A stretch of 64,000 nt of DNA, from assembly GCA_947561395.2 (NCBI GenBank), contig OX387194.1:10340048-10404047 (forward strand). The letters are read 5' to 3'. This document shows positions 1-11,795 of this stretch, piece after piece (within the stretch, counting starts at the first letter, position 1; each line of letters begins with the position of its first letter). The DNA is from Buxus sempervirens (Eukaryota; Streptophyta; Magnoliopsida; Buxales; Buxaceae). The notes below the pieces were generated by a model. That model was not told the DNA's origin. It saw only the letters and a list, made by a program, of their open reading frames with translations, and did not search any database. The translations under genes were made by a program, and so were the position numbers.

Positions 1-339
1 TGGCCAGCGAGCCAATGGGCCGCCCGTAAGCCACACGTAAAAATTAAAAAAAAAAAAATTATTAAATAAGGTTTTTTTTGAAAATAAAAAAAAAACATTT
101 ATGTAGCATACATGTTTTGCAAAATATTCTTTACATTTCTTTTGCAGCCTTCATGAATAGCACGTAAACAATTCTTTCTTCATTTGCCTCTTGAATTGTG
201 CTGAGATGAGGAGTTGCAAAGGTGTTACTTGTGTCGATTACTGTTTGACTGTCAAAACAATAATCGATGCAAATAATACATTTACAACTCCTATATAGAC
301 GTGAAGAGGTAGAAATGAAGAAAGAAAAAAAAATTGATA

Positions 340-456
340 ACTTTGTAAGAGCCTTGTTCAACGATTTGCTAACGGTTAGGCTCAGGGATGCCCCCCCATG
401 TGAGTACTGTGATTTTGCTTGCCATTAGCAAAATCATTGAACATGATTCTAAGAAG
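340..456. repeat. Hairpin 1 of a tandem pair
   Basis: The left arm (about 341-376) and right arm (about 421-456) are imperfect reverse complements of each other around a loop that contains the words AGGGATGCCCC and CATGTGAG. The same loop words occur in the hairpin at 490-612, so the two are tandem copies. They could be MITE remnants or a small-RNA precursor. Confidence 0.6.
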
Positions 457-489
457 AAAATGAAGAAAGCAAAAAAAAAAAAAAAATCA

Positions 490-612
490 TAACTTTCTTA
501 AGAGTCCTGTTAAGAGATTTGCCAATTGTTGGTCTAGGGATGCCCCCATGTGAGCACTCTACCGAGTCTGTCGGCCATTGGCCAAATCTCTAAACAGGAC
601 CCTAAGAAAGTA
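490..612. repeat. Hairpin 2 of a tandem pair
   Basis: The left arm (about 490-527) and right arm (about 574-611) pair over roughly 35 bases with few mismatches. For example, CCTGTTAAGAGATTTG on the left faces CAAATCTCTAAACAGG on the right. The loop is like that of the hairpin at 340-456. No target duplication was identified. Confidence 0.65.
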
Positions 613-1343
613 AGAAGAGATGAGAAGATGTGTGGTTTGGAGTGGGAAGGGTTAGACCTATTTATAGAAAACCAAAAGTGGCTTTTTAGCATCTTTACCC
701 TCAAATATGATTGTTATTTAGCTGTTGGAAGGATAAAAATGGTCATTTACAGTTAATTACAAGTATAACCCCTAATATGGTTGTTGGGGGGGTAAAATTG
801 TAAAAAAAGGACACAAAAAATACTTTTGGGGGAAAAAAAGGGCTAGCCATTTTTCGTGCCAAGCGTGTGCCTGTTGTTGGGCCAGCACGCGAGAACGACT
901 CGAATGGCTAGCTTGACATGGACCATGCTGCCCACGTGCCTGTAGGGCCACGGCCCATTGGGCCGACATGTTTGGCGAGTTGTGTGCCCAACCCCCTCGA
1001 CACTCCATGACCCGCTAGGGGGCCACGGGCACGCTTTAAGTGTGCTAGGCTGTGTCGGCCCGACCCGATAAGCAACCCTACATGCGTCCAGTCATAAATT
1101 CCATTTCTTCAACCGAATCGTTTCCTTCTAACATTTGAAACCTATTTGATAATTTAAATTTCATCATATCCTTGTGTTTAAGTTTATTCCCTCTAAACAG
1201 ATTTAACAACAAACCAAATTAGTTATTTCCATTCCAAATTTATTTAACATATTTAATAAACTTTTAATTTAAATTTATTTTTTTTACTTAGTATTAATAT
1301 TTGGCTTAGTAGAAAGGCACCTTGATATGCATGGCATTATTAA

Positions 1344-2033
1344 ACTTTTAACAACAAACATATGCATGGCACTCTGATATGCATGGATCTTCAAAAAATT
1401 GCAATTTGAATCACAGCAAATCAAAAACAAATTATCAAGAATTGAAGAGGTTAAGATTATCTCCATAGTTGGTTGGACAGCTCCAGAATTTCCTATCCAC
1501 AAATGCAATTTTGATGGTGCTTATAGGCAAAGCTTTAGTAAAGCAGCGATAGGGGGAATATGCCGTGACCACCAAGGAAGGTTTTTAGCTTGTTTTGCTT
1601 TTGAGCCTTCAGCAAACTCGGCTATTCAGGCAGAAGCTACTGTAGAACTTGAATGTTTGAAGATAGCTAAATCTCTCCACATTCAATTTGTGTCAATGGA
1701 AGGGGACTCCAAGGCGATTATTTCTTTAATGAAAAAGGAGAAAGGAGATTTGCCATGGAGGATTAGAGGTATCGTTTTAGAAATGGAAAATCTTTGTCTA
1801 TCATTTGCGAAAGTGCAGTGGAATTAATCATGTTTGGAGGGAGGCAAATGCTACTGCCAATTGCTTGGCGATGGACAGGTTCTCTTGTTTATGGTTTAAG
1901 TCTTCCCCTCCAATTATTAGTCCTCTACTGTTGGATGATGTACGTGGAAGAATGTTTTATCCAAAAAGTTAATATATTGGAAGTTTTTCACCACAAAAAG
2001 AAAAAAAAAAAAAAAGAAAAAAAAGAGAGAGAG
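1344..2033 (+). mobile_element. 5'-truncated LINE 3' fragment with tail and target duplication
   Basis: The segment holds the end of an RNase H domain and finishes in an A-rich tail (about 1994-2030). It is flanked by nearly identical 20-mers, GATATGCATGGCATTATTAA (1324-1343) and GATATTCATGGCATTGTTAA (2034-2053), differing at two positions. A long target duplication, an A-rich 3' tail and a missing 5' part are the hallmarks of target-primed LINE insertion. Plant L1-type LINEs can carry a C-terminal RNase H, which fits. The assignment to LINE is inferred, since no reverse transcriptase is left. Confidence 0.7.
1399..1970 (+). pseudogene. RNase H-like (RVT_3 type) domain remnant
   Basis: The translation shows KCNFDGAY, GGICRDHQGRF, an AEATVELECLKIA helix and MEGDSKAII, which are the core blocks of the plant RVT_3 RNase H-like domain, including the first Asp (FDGA), the Glu (AEA) and the second Asp (GDS). 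At about 1818 the frame breaks. The last block, NHVWREANATANCLAM, continues in another frame to about 1970. The domain is typical of the C-terminus of plant LINE ORF2 proteins, and its place inside the LINE fragment supports that origin. It lacks any upstream reverse transcriptase and is very probably dead. Confidence 0.75.
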
Positions 2034-2053
2034 GATATTCATGGCATTGTTAA

Positions 2054-3830
2054 TTCAAACTTTAATCAAAGGTGAGAATCTATCAATATATTCTTTTCTT
2101 TTATTTCTACTGATTTATTTTTCTTCTATTTTCTTTAAAATAACTACTACTCCTACAGGTATTTATTTATTAATTTTTGGGTTTCTAATTATGATGAATA
2201 TAATCAACTATCTCATTCCATAAATTATTCAGATTTGTTGCAAATTCAACAAAACTAGTAAAGGAAATGGAGGCACTATATATACATAATATATATAATT
2301 GTTGGTTTCTACTAGGTTGGAAGTCCTAGGGTCTTAATACCCAAAAAATTGAATAACAAGGGGTTGTTAAACCCTATGATTTGAAAGACCTTAAACACTA
2401 CAAAGGTGTAGGTGAATTTCACGAATAGTCTAATGTTTGCTGATGGGTGGATCCAAGCACATTTGATCTTAACCATAAGTCGGATCACTCTAACAGCGTG
2501 CTTGAATGTAAGACCCACTAAAATATGAGAAAAATTAACAAGTGCATGCAATTTTTTGCTTACTGTTTTTGGAATTATTCATGATTTCTACCTGATTTAA
2601 TGATATAATTGTGAATATTTTTATGCATGCATGACTTTGAAATTGCATGATATTACTTGATTTATTTGAATTGCTTCAAATGAATTATATTGATTTTCTT
2701 AAATTAAACTATTCCTTTTTTTTAATTATTTACCTATATTTCCATGACTATTCTTAATTGTTATTTGCATGTGTATTATTATGCATTTGTATTATACATA
2801 CATGTAAACATTATGCATTACACATATATGATTATAATTTTAGTGAAATAGACGTATTTGTATATTATATTATTATCATGCGAAGTGTATTAACCCATCT
2901 TACTGAATTTTATTGCTTGCTTGATACGTTTTGATTCTAATCAATTATTGCAAATGTTATGTCCTTAAAGAGGACAAAAAGGAAAAAAATTCAGTAATAT
3001 CATTACTTTGATTACTTGTGGGCATTTTTTTGAGCTTTGATGTAGCAAAATAAAATGTTCATATGTATTAAACTAATATTACCCATGCCCATTAGTCAAA
3101 AGGAGCTAAAGTGCTATGTCTAATCGCACAACTAACCTTTATTTCTTGTCTCCTTAGTGATAGACACCAACCATGATCTTTATGTGTACTGACCATCACT
3201 TTTCGCCTTCTCTCTTGGGGATGAAATTGTTTGCAATTCTTGCCTGAATTGCAGACTGCTATTTAATTGAGATGCTTCCACGTGGAGTATCCCATGACTA
3301 GTGTTTTCCACTTTTTATAAGAGTTTTGTGTGGGCCCACTTGGAGAAACGTTAGCCACAGGATACTCTACGTGAAACCATCCCACCTCAACAGCAATTTG
3401 CAATTCAGGCAAGAATTGCTTACGATTTCGTTCCCCTCTTTTTATACTAGGAGATATTTTATTGTTGGGGGTGGTCTAATGGGAGAAATCTGCTTTTTCT
3501 CGGAAAGATAAGACTTTATGTAGAAAACCTGTTCATATAAAGTGAGGAACGTGAGTCACATAAGAAATTGAGTCACACAAGAAATTTTTTGAAATGGTAT
3601 GTTGCCTTTTAGTGCAGTGAACCATACAGTTTGATTGAGATGTTGCCACGAGAGCATCCAATGGTTGCAAAGTTTCGTGCTTCCATACAAAAATGTTTAC
3701 TTCTGAAAAAGAAAATAAAATTTGCTAGTTGAAAGAATCATAACCGTGGTATGCGTGGAAGCATCTCAGCTTCACGGATCACTGTAGGGAAAGGCAACAG
3801 ACGATTTCAATACACGCAATTGACGTTGAC
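2054..3830. other. AT-rich gene-free stretch
   Basis: No gene is supported. The part at about 2540-3000 is very AT-rich and resembles LTR-type non-coding sequence, but no TG...CA ends or target duplication were found. The short ORFs on either strand show no domain. Bases from about 3840 onward begin to match the upstream region of the other RLP copies. Confidence 0.4.
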
Positions 3831-3931
3831 GATGACTTGAGTCTCTTCTCAAGTCCGTGTTTAGAGACCACAAGAAAATCTATAAGTTATAGTTCGTGGG
3901 ACACTATATCATGCCTTTGTGAAATGAGAAT

Positions 3932-3951
3932 GCTATATTAGCATGTAGTTG
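3932..3951 (+). promoter_or_regulatory. RLP-1 core promoter block
   Basis: The block CTATATTAGCATGTAGTTG lies about 25 bases before the RLP-1 start codon. It is shared, with small changes, by upstream blocks at about 9529, 10835, 16332, 20482 and 33917. The TATA-like ATATTA core and this conservation make it the likely core promoter, although its closeness to the ATG means transcription must start within a very short leader. Confidence 0.6.
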
Positions 3952-3975
3952 CAGAGGATCATAGCATAAACAATC

Positions 3976-6900
3976 ATGGCTTGGACGCAGTTGTGTATTG
4001 TGTTGGTGTTATTAGTTCAGTGTCAGGTTTTTGGGTGCTTTGGCTGCTTGGAGAAAGAGCACCTCGCTCTTCTGGAAATCAGAGCTTCGCTCCATTATTC
4101 TTCAAAGGATGCTTCACCTCCACCATGGGACGAGGAGAAGGACTGCTGTGATTGGGAAGGAGTGAAGTGCAACAACACCACGGGACGAGTGAAGCATCTT
4201 TCACTTGTTCAAGCATGGTATCAAGACTATCTGAATGCCTCCTGGTTTCTACCTTTCAAAGAGCTAACAAGTCTTGACTTATCCCAGAATTGGCTACTTG
4301 GTTGGGTTTGGAATGGAGGTTTGTTTCATTTATATATGTTCCTAATTAATCCGACTACATGAACTAGATTTGAATTCTTATATGCATATTTCCTTTATTT
4401 CTAAAAATAAGATTAAATGTAACTTTGTAGGTTTTGAAAGATTATCAAGGTTGAGCAAGTTAGAGATCCTAGACTTGGATTATAATAACTTCAACAATAC
4501 CATTCTTCCATCCTTGAGTACAATCTCAACTCTCAAGAATCTTTCTCTAGGTTCTAATGAACTAAAAGGATCATCACATATCCAAGGTAACTACAGTATA
4601 TGTTCTTCTTACATCACTCTAAATGAAATCATATACATATTTTGAAAGTAAATTTCATGTTTCTTCGGGTTGTTTTCCTTTTTTTTTTTTTTTCTCTTCA
4701 TACAGATTTGGCCTCATTGACCAACCTAGAGGTGTTGGATTTAAGTGTTAATTATCTTGACAGCTTCATAACCATCCAAGGTATTTTTGGAACAAAGAAA
4801 ATCATTTGAATTATCTTTTGCCAATATTTTCCTAATTGTATACCCACAACATTTGTCCTTCATGTTTTATGTTTTCATTCTTAGGGCTCCGAAGAATGAG
4901 AAAGCTGCAATACCTAGACCTAAGTTACAATAATTTGGGAGGGTCAAAAGCAGTTAGAGGTATGTGTGTTGCTATTCGTGTATTTTCATTGCTTTTGCAT
5001 TATTTTTATTAGCAGGATGCACGTGCAATAATATAAGTATGTAGAAAGAAAAAAGATGATAGAAGGATGGTAAGGAAAGAAGTGGGAGGCAACAGTTGCA
5101 AAATTGCTTAAGTTTTAAATGATTGATAGTGTGTTTATTTAACCCTTATAATAATGAGGTTGAACAATGAAATCTAAGGTCATGTTGGGAAAAAACAAAC
5201 ACAAAACATGGCACGATTCTCAAGGGGCACCTCATGTTATATATATATATATTATAGATCGCTACTCTTCTTTTTGTAGAGTTGCTTTATTTGAGCAGTT
5301 TGGAGGAACTATATTTAATTGATTCTTTAAAAATAATTTATTGATTCCACACACCAATTATTGACACTTGAAACAAATGTTTTGCAGGATTGTGCGAATT
5401 GAGGAGCCTCCAAGGGTTAGACATCAGTGAAAATAAGTTGACAGGGATCCTGCCATCATGTCTTGAAAACTTGACTTCCCTTCGTGTGTTGGATCTCTCG
5501 TTCAATCAGTTTGTTGGAAATATTGCCCTTTCTCCCATTGCTAATCTCACATCACTTGAATATCTCAAGCTTTCTGCTAACAATTTCCAGAGCCCAGTTC
5601 TATTTAGTGCCTTCGCCAATCATTCCAAACTCAAGGTCTTTTTCCTTAGATGTCATCATAATAACATGGCAATAGAAACTGAAAATCCCACTTGGGTTCC
5701 AAGGTTCCAATTAGAGACCCTTATTCTCTCTGATTGTGTAGTCAACAGCCTAACCCATGCCATTCCCAGTTTCTTATACACCCAATATGACTTGAGAGTT
5801 GTTGACTTCTGTCACAATAACTTGAAGGAAGAATTTCCTTCTTGGTTGTTAGAGAATAATACCAACTTGGAAGCAATTATTCTTAGAAATAACTCCTTCA
5901 AAGGCTCATTACACTTGCACAATCATCCAAACATGAAAAGAATAGATGCTTCCCAGAATCACCTCTATGGCCAGATTCCGAATAACATAGGTATGTTGTT
6001 TCCTAATTTGGAACATTTGAACATCTCTGCAAATGCATTTGAAGGCAGAATTCCTTCATCATTCGGTGATCTAACCTCCTTAGAGATTTTAGACTTGTCT
6101 AACAATAACTTTTCTGGACAAATACCAGAGCATCTAGTGACAGGTTGTTCCTCATTGTCATTCTTGAAACTGTCGAACAATAACTTGCATGGAAAAATAT
6201 TTCCCAATTTTTTCAACCTAACTAATTTGATGGCTTTGTATTTGGGTGGAAACCACTTTTCAGGAAAAATCCCAGATAGCTTATCTAATTGTACTAAGCT
6301 CGTGGTATTGGACGTTAGTGATAACATGTTATCAGGTTCGCTTCATGGATGGATGGGAAACATGTCTCACTTGCAGGGGATTGATATGGAAAAAAATCAT
6401 CTCGAAGGACCCATCCCAAATGACTTCTGTCAACTTGTTAGTCTTAAGTTTCTAAACTTAGCTGATAACAATCTCTTTGGCTCCATTCCATCTTGCCTTA
6501 GTCCACAATACCTAGAATATGTAAATTTTCAGGGAAATAGGCTCACAGGAGCAATGACACAAGCCTTCTCCAAAAGCTCAAACTTGGTGACATTTAATGT
6601 TGGTGACAATTTCTTAACCGGTACTATTCCAAATTGGATCGGTAAGCTTCCGAAATTGAGCATTCTTCTCATGCAAGGAAATCTTTTCCAAGGAAGCATT
6701 CCAAATGATTTGTGCAGCTTGTCAGGTTTCAGTATAATGGATCTTTCACACAATTCTCTTTCTGGTCCTATACCTCCTTGCTTAAATAATATAACATTTG
6801 CATCAGCACGTGATAAAAATGTCAATGGAGGATTCAATATGGGCATAACCCTTGTACCATATTTGGGTGGTTATATACATCGTTTTCATCTGAGTGGGCA

Positions 6901-7558
6901 TTTCTATCCTGTTCTAGATATGCAAGTACAAGTGGAGTTCACAACCAAAAAGAGGTCTGACACTTACAAAGGTGACATTTTGGATTTCATGTCTGGAATT
7001 GATCTCTCTTGCAACCAATTAACTGGTCACATTCCACCTGAAATTGGAAACTTAAGCCGAATCCATGGGTTGAATTTGTCCCACAATCATTTAACTGGAC
7101 CAATCCCAATCACCTTTTCAAACCTTTTGCAAGTAGAAAGCCTGGACCTTTCTTACAACAACTTGATGGGGAAGATCCCTTCACAACTGACAGAGCTAAC
7201 CTCTCTAGCGGTCTTCAGCGTGGCTTATAACAACTTATCTGGGAGAACACCTGACATGATAAGGCAATTTGCAACATTTGAAGAAAGCAGCTATGAGGGG
7301 AACCCTCTTCTTTGTGGGTTGCCATTGAAGAAAAATTGCTCTGCAAAAGAGACAACAAGTGGAGAGACAAGAATAGGAGAAAACGATGGTCCTATTGACA
7401 AGATGACTTTTTATGTAAGCTTCACAACAGCTTACATAACTTTTTTATTGGGAATCTTTGCCGTTTTCTACATCAATCCATACTGGCACCAATTGATGTT
7501 TGATCATGTTAAGTTGTGCACCATCTCTTGCTACCACTTTATCATAAATCTTCTGTAA
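3976..7558 (+). CDS. LRR receptor-like protein, RLP-1 (intact, five exons)
   Basis: Predicted exons are 3976-4318, 4431-4586, 4706-4780, 4885-4959 and 5388-7558. All introns are GT-AG and all in phase 1, giving 2820 bases and 939 residues. The protein starts with a signal peptide (MAWTQLCIVLVLLV), followed by an N-terminal cap with the paired cysteines of DCCDWEGVKC. A long LRR array follows, then an island region (DKNVNGG to TTKKRSDTYKGD, with the Lys-Gly of the RLP island), about four C-terminal LRRs, a cap (GNPLLCGLPLKKNC), an acidic stretch (ENDGPIDK), one membrane helix (about YVSFTTAYITFLLGIFAVFY) and a short cytosolic tail without kinase. This is the RLP1/RLP13-15/CuRe1-like architecture. 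Such proteins sense extracellular ligands at the plasma membrane and signal through SOBIR1- and BAK1-type kinases. The ligand cannot be inferred. It is the only apparently functional member of the array here. Confidence 0.88.
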
Positions 7559-9578
7559 TTATTTCCTTTATGAGAAGCTAGCTTCTAAGATTGTGTTAGT
7601 ATTGCTTTATAAAGATGTTTGCGCAATTATTATTCTAAATGAGATTTATTTTCAATTTGGGAGGGAAATCCATGATTATTAATTATAATTAGTGAGCAAG
7701 GCCAGAGAATGAATGATATATATGCATGTGGTTTTTCAGTTCCGTCAAAGCAACCCAAAAAAAAAAAAGGAAAAAGGGAAGAGAGACCAAATCAAGTTAA
7801 GAAAAATAGACAAGAGATTACTAGTGGTTGAACCAAGCAATGCACAAACATGTGGAGTCGTGGTTTGTTTTATTTTGATTGGGTTATGGTTGAAATCCAC
7901 CAACAGGTCATTATCTTACAAATCTCAGGCTTTTTAAATTTTGTTGAACATCCCAATCATATCTCATGTGTTTGGTAAAATTTGGAAAAGTTCAATGGAC
8001 CGTTAATTTCTTTAGATTTTCAGAAAACATTTTATATTGACTGGTGTCTGATGTCTAGGTAGAAGTTATCAAATTGTTATTATTATTATTATTTTTTTCT
8101 TGCATTCTTTAGTCTAATCTCATGTGTTTAATGTTGTCAAGATTTATGTCATTAGTCTATATTCAAATTTATTTATTTTTTTAGAAATTGTTTTATCATT
8201 GAACTCTCATTGCTAAATTAATCTTGTCTGGTATTTTATGATCACATGTGTGTCATGTTTTTATTTTCCCTTTGGTTGATTTTTTATCTTTATTTTTGTT
8301 ATGTATGGTTTGTTGGGTTGGATTTTTACTTCCACCGATCACATGAGATACACAGTTACACCGATCACTCCATTTGATGGATCCATGATTCCATATGGTT
8401 AGGATGAAATGGGATAAAGGGCTTCATTTTTTATTTAATATTAATTTGTTGTAAAAATTCCTCGATTCCCTTGATTTCCTTTGTATCATTTGATAGTGGA
8501 GAAATTGATTGGGTGTTAGATTAACTGGGTAGACCCAATCCAATTCGGTTATGTGGAAAGCATACCCGACCCATCATGAGGCCTAACAATCTTAATGGCC
8601 CATTGAAATTAAAGAGGGAAAATTAGATTTGATTTGGAAATTGGACCTAAAGGAAAAACCAGAATGTTGGGCCAACTGATGGGCCCGATCAGAATTGACC
8701 CACAGCCCATGAATTTAAGGGTCCAACTTAAGGTAACCCAAAAAAGGCTGAATAGGCCTTGGATTGAGCAAATTTGAACCCAAGCCGGTCCATACATTGG
8801 CTGAACCACGAGAGGCATGAGAGGTGTGTATTTGGCACAATGAGTCCTAGTCTAATCAATAATTTTTGGGAACTTGCATTTTGCTGGGTGAATCAAGGTG
8901 CCTATGAACTTTTTTGGGTCTTAACTGAGCCACTTAGCCGGATCTTTGGACCAAACCATTCTAAAACCTGGTGAGCACCTCCACCCGAACTCAACAGGTG
9001 GTAGTGACTCAAAATCTAATCGGCTAAGACTGTATTGGCACACGTGCTGGCGCTGTCCAATCGTGAGGGGGGTGTGCATAATGGGGTTACAAGGAACTGA
9101 AAAATCGATCCTCCCCACTTATGGTCCTTAACCAGTGTCATGATAAGTTTACAATATTGCCCAAGTGAAATAATCTCCATGTTTAATGTCATTTCACATT
9201 AAATATCCATAATAACATACGTACACGCGAAATAAATTAAGAAGAGATTCAAATATAATAAACTTCATATTATATTATATATGGTGTGCGTTTAATTACT
9301 TCCCACTTATCCTTTTATTGGAAATAATATATTCACGTCACGTGAATTCCACAGGGTGGTCGGCTTCGAAGTGAGATCGTGAGTCGCATACTCGAATGTG
9401 CATTTAGTTACAGTCAATTGATTCGACTCCAAGCATCTTCTCAAATTCCTTGAAAAACTTTCTTGCAAAACGTAATATAAAGTTATAGGTTGTGGGGCAC
9501 TATATCATGCCTTGACCTTGGCAAATGCTATATATATTAGCATGTAGTTGGGGCGTACGACAAACACACTATACGAAC
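7559..9578. repeat. Segmental duplication, copy A (RLP 3' flank to next RLP promoter)
   Basis: This gene-free stretch matches about 18640-20545 from end to end. Shared landmarks include AGAAGCTAGCTTCTAA just after the RLP stop, the TTTCAATTTGGGA block, the ACCCAATCCAATYCGGTTA block (8533 and 19437), the CATACCCGACCCATCATGAG block, and the promoter of the next RLP. The part just after the stop also recurs after the copies at 11.8 and 42.65 kb. Short ORFs inside do not survive in both copies and are not called. Confidence 0.8.
9529..9553 (+). promoter_or_regulatory. RLP-2 core promoter block
   Basis: The block CTATATATATTAGCATGTAG followed by TTGGGGC lies about 27 bases before the old start codon of the broken RLP-2 copy. 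It is equivalent to the RLP-1 and RLP-5 promoter blocks. It may still drive transcription of a non-coding or truncated RNA. Confidence 0.55.
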
Positions 9579-9579
9579 C

Positions 9580-9883
9580 ATGGCTAAAGCAGTTGTACGT
9601 CGTGTTGGTTTTGTTAGTTCAGTCTCAGGTTTATTGCTGCTTTGATTGCATGGAAGAAGAGCGCATCGCTCTTTTAGAAATCAAAGCTTCGTTTAATTAA
9701 TTATACTTATAATATCCACTCTTCATGTCTGGGTTTACATTTTTAGGTCTCCAAGGAATGAGAAAGTTACAATATCTAGATCTTATTTCAAGTCAAGCGT
9801 CATACAGAATCTAAGTGAACTTTTATCTCTCAAGTGTCTATATCTTACTGGCAATAATTTGGGAGGATCAAAAGCAGTTAAAG
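9580..9883 (+). pseudogene. RLP-2, 5' part: signal-peptide exon and one LRR exon
   Basis: An ATG at 9580 is followed by sequence matching RLP-1 exon 1, but with two bases missing early on. The original frame therefore ends after about 20 codons. In the correct frame the old signal peptide and the MEEERIALLEIKAS start of the mature receptor are readable to about 9698, where homology stops. Only the small LRR exon at about 9748-9883 (LQGMRKLQYLDL type, with intact AG and GT borders) follows. The cysteine cap and the first LRR exons are gone. This is a dead gene. Confidence 0.8.
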
Positions 9884-10059
9884 GTACGTGATGGCTGAAG
9901 AATGATTAATATATCATTAATTAATTTAAATTTGTTGACTTTTTACATTTGTTTGGTTCCATTTTTTCATTTATTGTTGTTATTCTTTTACTATATGTTA
10001 CCAAAAAAAAAAGTTTTTCTTTTACTATGGAACTTCATAATTTGAGTTGTGTGGAATAC

Positions 10060-10225
10060 CTAGATGACTGGTTTAATAGCTTTATATTTGGACGAAAACT
10101 AATTCATATATAGAAAAAAATCCCAGATGGCTTGTTTAACTGCTCTAAGCTAAATGTACTAGACACTAATGTTATAAGGCTCACTTCCTGGGTGGATATG
10201 AAACATGTCTAATTTAATGGTTTTA
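10060..10225 (+). pseudogene. RLP LRR fragment
   Basis: This short piece matches the LRR region of RLP-5 near 36750-36890 (the ALYLDENQ to SGSLPGVMGNMS part). It carries in-frame stops and small deletions. A related piece of the same LRR sits at about 20935-21040, and both are followed by the same non-RLP sequence (starting about 10226 and 21041), so the truncation pre-dates the segmental duplication. Confidence 0.7.
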
Positions 10226-10379
10226 GTAATACCGCGCTATTGTCTTTGTTCCAAAGTATACAATACACCTCTCCTTTTTTCACTGCTGCAATACGCGTAC
10301 CACTTTTTTGCCCTTTTGTTTTTCCTTCCTTCCTTCTCTTTTTGACCTTATCACAGCCACATCCCCTTGTTCCTCTAAG

Positions 10380-10870
10380 CTTCTCTTTTATTAAACAAAG
10401 GAAAATAGAAAGATAATGCCCTAAAAGGGCTTACGGATCCCACGTGGGCTAGACCCACTAAGAAAAAATTAACTTCGCATACCATATATAGTGTATGCCA
10501 TTTACCATTCATGGACAAAGATTTTCTTTAAATGATAATGATGGATTTGTTATTTAAAGGACCCTTCAAATACATTTATCATCACCCTATACCATTGAGA
10601 AAGAAATTTTTGTTCTTATGCAAGTGTTAAGTTCTTATGCAAGTGCTAAGGTCGACATCTCAACATAGCGTCTTTTACATTACTAATTTGCAGTGTTGAT
10701 GTCAAGTCAAAGTCTTCTCAAATTAATTATGTGGGGACTTCATCGTTTGGAGGCTACCTGACTATTTAAAGTTACAGGCTGTGGACACTAAAAATTGAAC
10801 AATTGACAGGTATTTGCAATCAAGCCTTTGAAATTGCTATATATTAGTATGCAGTTGGGGCAAACCCCAA
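10380..10870 (+). repeat. RLP upstream module with core promoter
   Basis: This gene-free block recurs at about 15900-16370, 28640-29100 and 32980-33850. Shared landmarks are the AAAGGGCTTAYGGATCC block, the TTGAGAAAGAAAT block, the GACGTCAAGTCAAAGTC-like block and the TGACTATCTAAAGTTACAGG block. It ends in the promoter block CTATATATTAGTATGCAGTT (10838-10857). It is the ancestral 5' flank of an RLP copy, now joined to only the 3' part of a gene. Confidence 0.75.
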
Positions 10871-10889
10871 TACACTTGTTTTTATAATG

Positions 10890-11795
10890 TATTGAGCATT
10901 CCAAATGATTTGTGCAAGGAAATCATTTCCAAGGAAGCATTCCAAGTGATTTGCGAAACTTGTTAGGTTTCAATATGATGGATCTTTCAAACAATTCTCT
11001 TTCTGGTCCTATTCCTCCTTGCTTAAATAATATAACATTTGCATTAGCACGTGATAAAAACGTCAATGGAGGATTCGATATGGGCATAACCCTTGTACCA
11101 TATTTGAGTGGTTATATACATCATCTTCATCTAAGTGGGCATTTCTATCCAGTTCTAGACATGCAAGTACAAGTGGAGCTCACAACCAAAAAGAGGTCTG
11201 ACACACTTACAAAGGTGACATTTTGGATTTCATGTCCATAATTGATCTCTCTTGCAACCAATTAATTGGTCACATTCCACCAGAAATTGGAAACCTAAGC
11301 CAAATCCAGGGGTTGAATCTATCTCACAATCATTTAACTATACCAATCCCAATCACCTTTTCAAACCTTTTGCAAGTGGAAAGCCTAGACCTTTCTTATA
11401 ACAACTTGATGGGGAAGATCTCTTCACAGCTAACAGAGTTAAGCTCTCTAGAGGTCTTCAGCGTGGCTTATAATAACTTATCCGGGAGAACACCTGACAG
11501 GATATGGCAATTTGAAACATTTGAAGAAAACAGCTACGATTCTTTGTGGGTTGCCATTGAAGAAAAATTGCTTTGCAAAAGAGACAAGAAGTGGAGAGAC
11601 AAGAATTAGAGAAATCGATGGTCCTATTGTCATGATGACTTTTTATGTAAGCTTCGCAATAGCTTACATAACTTTTCTACTGGGAAACTGTCTTTTTCTA
11701 CATCAATCCATACTGGCTCCAATTGATGTTTGATCACGTAGAGTTGTGCATCATCTCTTACTAGCTACCACTTTATCATAGACAATCTTTGGTAG
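10890..11795 (+). pseudogene. RLP 3' part (island, last LRRs, membrane helix), frameshifted
   Basis: The segment matches RLP-1 from about residue 640 to the C-terminus. It is readable in three pieces (about 10912-11210, 11223-11530 and 11530-11733). The breaks are a 2-base insertion near 11205, an 11-base deletion near 11537 at the GNPLLCG cap, and small indels near 11690 just after the membrane helix. The upstream module is fused straight to this 3' part, so most of the LRR coding region is missing. It cannot make a receptor. Confidence 0.85.

Larger units (their letters stand above)
1..1283. other. Gene-free left edge
   Basis: No supportable coding region is seen. The stretch holds A/T runs, two tandem hairpins (340-456 and 490-612) and a GC-richer block at about 840-1070 with several short GGCCCA/TGGGCC words. 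That block differs in composition from its AT-rich surroundings and may be a transposon remnant, but no termini were recognised. The short ORFs here have no recognisable domain. Confidence 0.5.

Noticed and set aside
2312-2551. Minus-strand ORF of 79 codons
   Set aside because: It looks like a plausible protein but has no recognisable motif or intron context and lies in transposon-like AT-rich sequence.
5965-6846. Minus-strand ORFs of 105-120 codons across RLP-1
   Set aside because: They are antisense shadows of the LRR repeats, whose codon pattern leaves the other strand open.
3976-7558. RLP-1 as a receptor kinase
   Set aside because: The ORF ends about 45 residues after the acidic juxtamembrane stretch, right behind the membrane helix, and no kinase motifs follow in any frame of the 3' flank.
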